Shown piece after piece: positions 57,201 through 64,000 of a DNA stretch of 64,000 nt. This DNA comes from Dysidea avara (taxonomy: Eukaryota > Porifera > Demospongiae > Dictyoceratida > Dysideidae). The notes below the pieces were generated by a model, which made no database searches, was not told the origin of the DNA, and saw only the letters and a program-made list of their open reading frames with translations. The translations under genes and the position numbers were made by a program. How positions within the stretch are numbered: position 1 is the stretch's first letter; each line of letters begins with the position of its first letter. The stretch covers positions 22,581,399 through 22,645,398 of the forward strand of contig NC_089272.1 in the NCBI RefSeq assembly GCF_963678975.1, in the 5' to 3' direction.

Positions 57201-59194
57201 CTTACGGTTTGGGCAAAAATACCAAACTACTTTTTGCACATATAACTTCATCAATCTGATCATGTACATATTCATGACAGAAAGGACGATAGGATGACAC
57301 TCTTCAAATTCCATACAATTTGTTTAGCAAGATTTTTTTTTACAGCCAGAGTGATGAATTCACTACCCAAATAGTTTGCTATTAGCAACTTTCAATACTG
57401 ACTAGCTAGCTAATCAAAGAAAAGCGTATACAGAGGAACCCTACACCTATAAGCCCTTGAAATCTGGACAATCCATCTATATAGGACATCCATCTATTAT
57501 AGGTTCTAGATCAACAGTAGTACTCTCTCTGAGGTCACCTTTTACAAAAAGGACAAGAATGTCATCCATCTTAGAGCAGCAGGGGTTCCATGTATGCACT
57601 GTATAGTATTATGGTTGCTAATAGTGACGACTAGCACCTAGCTATATATCACAAAAGTAATGCTGCCACACTAGCCAGTCAGGTTAATATTTGTTATATA
57701 TGTTGATTCCTGCAATGCATGCATTGTTTGAATACATGCAGTGCAGGGGCATAATTAGGAGGCCATTTAAATTTGTTTCCCCTTCTGAAGTTTTAACTAG
57801 TATATAGCCTTACAGCAGGAGAACCCGGCAGACTATCTTAGTTTATAATAGCACAACTGAATATGTGTATATATGTATATTAATACCATACCTGTTTCAT
57901 TGCCCATACAAAAGTCTCAATAGCAGCAGTGAAATTTATCCCGTATTTCACTGGTAGCAGTGAAAAAGTTGTAATTGCAATTTCATTGGCTAGAATTTAT
58001 GTTAACAATGTAGCGACAATTAGTGTTGACGCATAGTGACAAATTGCGTACGCTAATGCACAGCATGCGTATATGCAGCGAGTATGGTATTAACTGGGAA
58101 TAGCATGGGTATAGCAGTGAAATTTGGGATAAATACCACTCTTGTTGTATTGGAAATGGTAAATTTCACTCGGCTTCGCCTTGTGAAATTTGGCCCCATT
58201 TCCAATACAACACTCGTGGTATTTATCCCAATTTTCACTGCTACCCATGTTATTACTAGTACATATACACACAATATACCTTCAGTGCTGGTCACTGTAA
58301 AGTGCTAATAATAAATTTAAAAAAACATATATATATATATAATATAATCAATGGGAACAGGGTGTATAGCTACAGTGCAGTAGGAACCTTAATTATATAA
58401 CAATTCCTCAGAGAAAACAAGGTTTATTTGTTTATTTATTATTACACTGGGCAGGTAGCTCTGCTGATGTGCCGAGGAAAAAAAGAATTTACAAAGATTT
58501 AAAAGTATTAGCTAGCTACAATGATTTAAGAGTCTATAGTAATTTTAGTAAGTTATTAGTAAATCCGGCATCATGATCGATTATTGCAGTGGGTAAGTTG
58601 ACTATTGAAAAACCTTCACTAATCGAGATAGCTCAGTACTCTAATAGAGCAGCCAGGTGTCCTCCGATAAAGCATGCTCCACATGCTGAGTTACTATAGT
58701 TGTATCAACCAATTGCTACTTTTCTTAACTCTCACTATATGTCCCTTGGCTCCCTCCCAGTTTGGAGATTCGTCCGTGGACTTTTAATAGCACTAAAAAG
58801 CACTGTTGTGACCTCCTCGGTGAACTCTTAGCTATATAGTGTTAATTAACTGCAGTAATGATTAACTGCTGATCGGCCTTGAGCTGACAGCCGGCCCGGT
58901 AGCTACACCTATCATGGTATAATGCCTATAGCTATAAAAACTTACAGTATCACACTCGGTAGATATTTCAAGGATTAACATTTTGCAGAAAGTAGCACAT
59001 ACAGTCGAGATGTCAGCATCAGGTACCCTGGTTCCCATGTCAATGGCGTTGCCGATGTTCACGAAGGAAGTAAAGCAGCCTACGTTACTTGCAAGTGATT
59101 GCAGTGCACTAAGGCAAGCGGCAGACTCCCCTTGACCTTCAACCACCGTGACTAGTATCACTGAAGTAAAGGCGGCTGTGATTAGTAAAGCCAT
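54213..59194 (-). CDS. Paralogous 5-Cys-module surface protein
   Basis: Eight proposed exons: 59,194-58,946; 57,915-57,892 (weak); 56,696-56,598; 56,114-56,072; 55,637-55,576; 55,173-55,115; 54,440-54,365; 54,299-54,213. Phases agree throughout; 232 codons. Exon 1 has a signal peptide (MALLITAAFTSVILVTVVEG) and a module ACLSALQSLASNVGC...CATFCKML...TEC like its neighbour. Exon 3 (EDYEGIGLIVEIGC) aligns with EAIGLTLSLAC of the other gene. A Gly/Ser linker (GGSGGSG) and Cys-rich segments (CDTDDCPTC, GGCCAYEY) follow. The end, KGIGIFTLFITAALILIIA, is hydrophobic. The second module is degenerate (its second Cys is absent). Splitting into two genes cannot be excluded. Function unknown. Confidence 0.6.
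56780..56872. repeat. Small hairpin in an intron
   Basis: GTCTCATG... and ...GCGAGAC ends with GGGGCTTATTGATTTGAGATGAT against ATCATCTCAAATTGATAAGCC. Confidence 0.65.
57000..57880. other. Intron without recognised feature
   Basis: Part of the large intron of the second cysteine-module gene. AT-rich; no element ends or coding segment supported. Confidence 0.45.
58104..58252. mobile_element. Hairpin MITE in intron 1 of the second cysteine-module gene
   Basis: Arms CATGGGTATAGCAGTGAAA... and the complement ending ...CACTGCTACCCATG, about 65 bp each, loop around CTCGGCTTCGCC. A shorter related sequence (AGCAGTGAAATTTATCCCG) lies next to the proposed exon 2 at 57,925-57,960. Confidence 0.8.
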
Positions 59195-59199
59195 GACTC

Positions 59200-61540
59200 G
59201 ATCAGCGTCTCACCCAACGACTACAGAGCTGGTTAGACAATCAACCGAAAGCTGGCTACTTTCTCCAAGGCTTGATTTTCTCACACTTAGATACTGCAAA
59301 TTTACACTATTTGAGGTGTCACATAGCTATCTGACAAAATCAGTAGCGTCACTGTCAAGGCCTTCAGTGCCGCAGGCAACAAACGCGCCATCACGAAGTC
59401 CCGTTATAGCTGGCCTAGACACACACCACTCTGAGCAGACTGAGCCATGCTCTGAGCTTGCAGCAATTAATTTTAGTCTCGCACCGCCCGCCCCAATTCC
59501 ACACGCCAACACTGCCTGACGCCAACAAACGTCATATGTACAGAGATGCCAAGGTTCAGAATTACTTAGGAGTGAGATTGCCTAAACCAGGCAAGAACTC
59601 CAAATTTTCTAAAAGTGATTCACACTTACGCATGCACTTTCAAAGGCTGAGAGCAAAAAAAAAAAAAAAAAAAAGTCTTCAAAAATTATAGCTAGTTTTT
59701 GCAATAATTTTCCATTACCTACAAGTGTATAAGCTCTTCAGGTATTTTCTTATAACCAAGAAGGCTGGTCAGATAGCTGTAAAGGTCCTCGAGATAGCTA
59801 GCTAGCTAGCCAATGTGCGATGCGTGAGATTAATGGCTTCATGCGTGTGAGCGTGAGATTCGACACAAATGAGTGAGACTCACGCACAATGCGTGAGACT
59901 TGGCATATCTGTATGTACTCGTAGTCTTCTAAGCTGTGGTTTAGTCACATGTCTATGTCGCAGTGCCTCGGGGCAACGTAGTATCGTACGTTAAAATGAA
60001 GAAATATTCATATTGTCAAATGTGCCTTAAAATGGAGAAATACTCATAAACACCGGGAGCTGTAGTGTAACGTGAACAGTAGAATAGTATACTAGTCTAG
60101 GTTACTTATCCAGGGCTGGTCTCCCACAATCACTACTACTTTCTGTGAGACTTCCTTGTCGAGCTTCTCGCTAGTGGCTGAAATCACTGAGGCTGTTCTC
60201 GGGTTAGTTAATGCATAATAGCTTTCATCCCTAGACCAGAACACTCGGGCTGGTTTCAACCGACATCAGGGAGGCTGATAGTCCAGCATCCGGTCTTCCT
60301 GCAGACAGTTGATAGTACGTAAGTTAACACATTTTATACTAGTGTGCTAGTGTCAGATACTGTATGCATAGAACCCAGATAATACGGGGTATGTGGCATG
60401 AAGGATCCAGGTTTGATGCTTGCCCAGTTGCAAAGCCAACCAACTAGGCTCTAACTTTAGTTATCCTATGCCACTGCTACCAATGGTGACCATGCATGCA
60501 AGTGTTAAATGGGTAAGCAAATTTCCACTGTCGATGTCTCACCTAACGGGTGGGGCCCAGGTGAGATGACAGCCCATACTTAATCCTGTGAGATGTATAT
60601 ACCTGTGCTGACTCAATAGCACCTCATGACTGGCCATGGTCCAGTGATAATTCACCAGGTAATATATCAATGGTAGCTGAGGGCTTTGTGCGTGCGTGTG
60701 TATGTGTGTACCCAGCTGTTAAATGGGGACCTGCATGGTGACCTGGTGTCAACTGGGAAAGCAGCCCACCCATTTGTATACAGGTACTTGGTGTTTACTG
60801 GGGAAGCAAATACCCATCTCAAAAAATAGGTGAAGTTCAGTTGGAACTTTGGGTACCCAGACCTTCACTCATGACACATGGCACAGCCTCCTGCTGAATA
60901 CTAGTCCTGCTCCAGAAGATTTGCCTGCACTGACTCAGCATAATAATAACAACATTTCCCTACTTAGGTGGCCTCCCCAAAGTTGGCTCCTTGGCCGGAA
61001 TCTGGGTGGTCTGCGGATCAAGTCACGATGGGGTTGGCTTTTTTCAGCCCTTCTAGGTACTTGTCCTGTTTCACTTTAGGATATTTAGCTCAAAGATTTT
61101 CGCTTAGACTCCGAGGCTATGGGTAAACACCTTGAACAGGCTCTGCCTTCTGTGTACACCCTCCAGTGCCTAACTAGTAAAGTAGATAATAACAGCATCT
61201 CAGTAGTGCACAGATGTCCCAGTGCTGGTTCACTAGGTAGGCGTGATTGTGTATACAGTAGCTGAAGATTTTGCTTTTTGTGTACGTGTGCATGCGTGTG
61301 GGTTTGGTGTGCGTGTACACTGCTTTACATTTTTTTCACCAGGTCTATTAATGATCCAGGCCCCACTGTCATCCTAGAGGTTTGTCTGTTTCTCTGGAGG
61401 TTGCTCATCTGGACTAAATAGACAGTGCTGTAATTAGTTGGATTATTCAGCATCCACTGGCCTGGTGGGTGGACTCCATGGGGGTCAGCAGGACTGGTGG
61501 ACAGGTGGCGAAGAGGTGTGCGTGTTGTGTGTGTGTTGTG
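59200..61540. other. Upstream region and repeat-like sequence, no gene recognised
   Basis: 59,200-59,520 is relatively GC-rich and probably holds the promoter of the minus-strand gene; no TATA box was seen. A poly(A) of 20 lies at 59,655-59,674. Short repeats of GCGTGAGA occur at 59,815-59,910. From 60,350 to 61,240, repeated words (GTTAAATGGG, GGAAGCAAAT, ACCTGGTG) suggest an old retroelement, but no protein or tRNA-like promoter could be confirmed. Confidence 0.4.
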
Positions 61541-61544
61541 GTTG

Positions 61545-61546
<2 letters not shown>

Positions 61547-61614
<68 letters not shown>

Positions 61615-61805
61615 ACGTGTGTGTGCGTGCACGTGTGTGTGCGTGCACGTGTGTGTGCGTGCACGTGTGTGTGCGCGCACGTGTGTGTGCGTGCACGTGT
61701 GTGTGCGTGCACGTGTGTGTGCGTGCACGTGTGTGTGTGCGTGCACGTGTGTGTGCGTGCACGTGTGTGTGCGTGCACGTGTGTGTGTGTGTGCACGTGT
61801 GTGTT
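61547..61805. repeat. Alternating purine-pyrimidine tract: (GT)n plus a 16-bp minisatellite
   Basis: About 65 bp of pure GT followed by roughly eleven GTGCACGTGTGTGTGC-type units. Purine-pyrimidine alternation is unbroken for about 260 bp. The long open frames here on both strands are low-complexity artefacts. Imperfect GTG-rich sequence continues to about 61,920. Confidence 0.93.
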
Positions 61806-62023
61806 GTGGTGGTATGTGTGTGTTATGTTGTGTGCGTGTGTGTGTGTTGTGGTGTGTGTTCGTATGTTGTGGCGTGTGTGGGTGCATGCGTGCGTGCGTG
61901 CGTACTTGTGTGAATGAGTGAGTGAGTGTGAGAGAGACAAGATTTGGCAAATTGGTTTAATGAGCTTTTAATTTGCTGGATAAAAGTTTGGCACATTTGC
62001 TATATAGCCAATATCAGATGATC

Positions 62024-62445
62024 CACAGCTTATGATAAGAATTCTCTGTTGTCCTGCCACAATGTCCTGGCAAACCAAAATTGGCCGGACAATTGCCAAA
62101 ATTGACTGGACATGTGGAAGATGAATGCCCAGTATGTCCACTGTAGCATAGCAAATAAACATTATAGTGGTAAGATGTCACATGCCTTACTGCAACTGTT
62201 ATGTGGTTACAGTACACCAGAGGGTTGGCATTGGTACATTTGTGGTCACTCCCTTGGGTTGTAAGAATGTATACCATCTCCTGGCAACCAAGTGACTGTT
62301 ATGGTTGATAGCATGCCAGCTCAGCCCTTAGGCTCTTTCCTTGTGCTTTGATGGGACACAGTGTCCGGACAAATTGCATTATGGTCAGACATCTATGCAA
62401 TTTGACCGGATTTTGTCTGGTGTCCGGACGTTATCATAAGCACAA
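62024..62445 (-). mobile_element. Second copy of the CAGAGCTTATGATAA element
   Basis: Inverted relative to 20,872-21,808; shares TGTCCGGAC, the TTGGCAATTGTCC words and CCCTCTGGTGTACTGTAACC (on the minus strand), where the other copy carries the hAT insertion. Its ends are more diverged. Confidence 0.78.
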
Positions 62446-62449
62446 TAGC

Positions 62450-64000
62450 TAAGTTATAAATTACCAAATTTGCTAAACGTCATTCAGTCCCACCAAACTG
62501 TTGCCATTTACAGTATGTGGTATGCGTGAGGTGGCATTGAAGTCAAATCATTGGTCTTGCAATATAATGTGTAAGGATCTAAACTCAACTACTACTGTTG
62601 TTCCCTTGAATGACAGAGGAGTTCAACTGAAATTGCTATAATCTGTAAATGCAGATTATTTTCACCGGGCAGCATAGATCAAATGCCCTTGCCCTTTGCC
62701 TTTTTTATAATGGGTTGGTTTCCACAGGATGTATTTCCATGAGTTACAAAAAGTGTTAATATTATGGTTTGTGAAAATACCATTATGATTCCAATCAGTT
62801 GTGTCTATAGCTACGTTCATCTGACGTCATGAAAATATATCTCGAGAGTACTGGGTGGGAATTTGGGTGCTTACTTGTCAACCATGAAATATAGCATTGT
62901 GGGCACCAGAGGTTTTGCATGTACGATGTGTTATACCTCTATAGTGAGCAGGTATCCTGGGTTAATGATGTGACCGTGAAAATGGTAGCTAATAATTATT
63001 TGCTTTGTGTGTGTGTGTTACATTACTATAGTAACCACAGTTTAGTCACCAGCAGCCCTTCATTATGGTATGATTCAGTGTTTCATATCATCACCAAGTG
63101 TGAGCTCTGTAAGGTGGGTGTATTGTTGCTATAGTAACCATTATAAACTGAATTTGCATAGCTTGCAACTGAATGGTATGTGACATTCAATTTATAGCGC
63201 AGCGCCTAGTTTACAGTGACTGCTCCAGGTAAACAAATAAGGTGTATTCACAGTGATTTTATGTTTTTTTTCTATATAGTTGTCCAAGGAATGTGAAGAA
63301 ATCTAGCAATGAATTGGTTCCCTCAGCAATATGAGATTGGTGATCATGCAGTAATGCATGTAGAGTAGTACATCCTGTGGAAAGTTCTATTCAGTTGGTG
63401 AGCTATTCACAATGTGTATGTGTTAATGTGGTGTGTTAAAAAGCTTTCATTAAAATAATGCGTAATGTAATTGTGGGACTAGGGATCAATTGTTTTAAAG
63501 GTTTTACATTTTTAAAATGAAATCTCTTAATCATGAAAATTATGTTCTATTTAAGTCAAAATAGTAGGCTCAGTACTAATCAAATCTTCTGTGTATCTTT
63601 CAAAAAATTTTCGGAAAAGTTTAACAAATTAAAGTTGGACCTCAAGATACATTGAGCATGTACTCTGATTCATCAGGTGTTCACAACAGGTTCTGCTAGT
63701 AATTGTGAGCAACATGGACTAAATGGACATGTGCACATTCCACTGAGCATAGCACTAGTTGGTTGCGAATGTTCATCTCTTTGTCAACCCTGGCCCTTGT
63801 GGGGGTGTGCTGTGTACCATGTCATAACAATTTATTTTGAGTGTAGCACATGTAACGAGCAAGACTATGCAAATCAGTGTTTATGACTATGTCATATAGT
63901 CAATGTTTACATTACGAATGTGTATTATGTCATACACCAGAGTAATCTGCCTGATGGAGCCACCTACTTACTAAAATGAAATTATTTTTTGGCTGACTGG
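62450..64000. other. No recognised gene
   Basis: AT-rich sequence. A 69-codon Cys-containing ORF at 63,677-63,886 and a 71-codon ORF at 62,919-63,134 show no motif or splice context worth calling. Confidence 0.4.

Noticed and set aside
60400..60450. tRNA-like or SINE promoter (AGGTTTGATGC)
   Set aside because: Poor match to a B box and no convincing A box or cloverleaf.
61325..61950. Several long overlapping ORFs on both strands
   Set aside because: They are translations of the (GT)n / 16-bp repeat (Cys-Val or His-Thr runs) with no complexity.

Overview
The window is eukaryotic and almost certainly metazoan. Genes are split into many small exons with GT-AG introns, and about half of the sequence is non-autonomous DNA transposons, fold-back elements, microsatellites and minisatellites. 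A kinesin-7 (CENP-E-like) gene, sponge/cnidarian-style transposon remnants and a small cysteine-module gene family suggest a non-bilaterian marine animal, perhaps a sponge. That taxonomic guess is inference and cannot be settled from this sequence alone.

Layout. (1) 38,600 down to the left edge, minus strand: one large kinesin gene. Its start codon is at 38,600, its complete motor domain is spread over exons between 38,600 and 18,559, and a coiled-coil stalk of small phase-0 exons runs off the left edge. About 745 codons are visible and the 3' end is outside the window. The introns (46 bp to 8.5 kb) hold most of the repeats: fold-back elements at 1.06-3.09 and 3.25-3.98 kb, an inverted pair of 0.65-kb elements at 7.1 and 12.6 kb, a pogo-like element, TTAA-flanked elements, a 2.5-kb minisatellite, a hAT-like element inserted in another element at 21 kb, a 3.4-kb inverted-repeat element at 24.06-27.49 kb, and a 3.55-kb transposon with a Ulp1-type protease remnant at 31.58-35.14 kb. 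(2) 38.6-46.5 kb: the kinesin upstream region, an unassigned exon-like ORF at 39.5 kb, a 3.3-kb degenerate minisatellite, and a frameshifted C-terminal fragment of a non-LTR retrotransposon (minus). (3) 46.7-50.1 kb: MITEs, including a hAT-type element carrying an inverted duplication of its own end plus host flank. (4) 50.1-59.2 kb, minus: two head-to-tail paralogous genes for secreted or surface proteins built from a five-cysteine module and ending in a hydrophobic C-terminus. (5) 59.2-64 kb: no recognised gene; an alternating purine-pyrimidine tract and a second copy of the 20.9-kb element.

The kinesin and the cysteine-module genes have no visible functional link. All exon boundaries come from reading splice signals and frame by eye, without transcript support.
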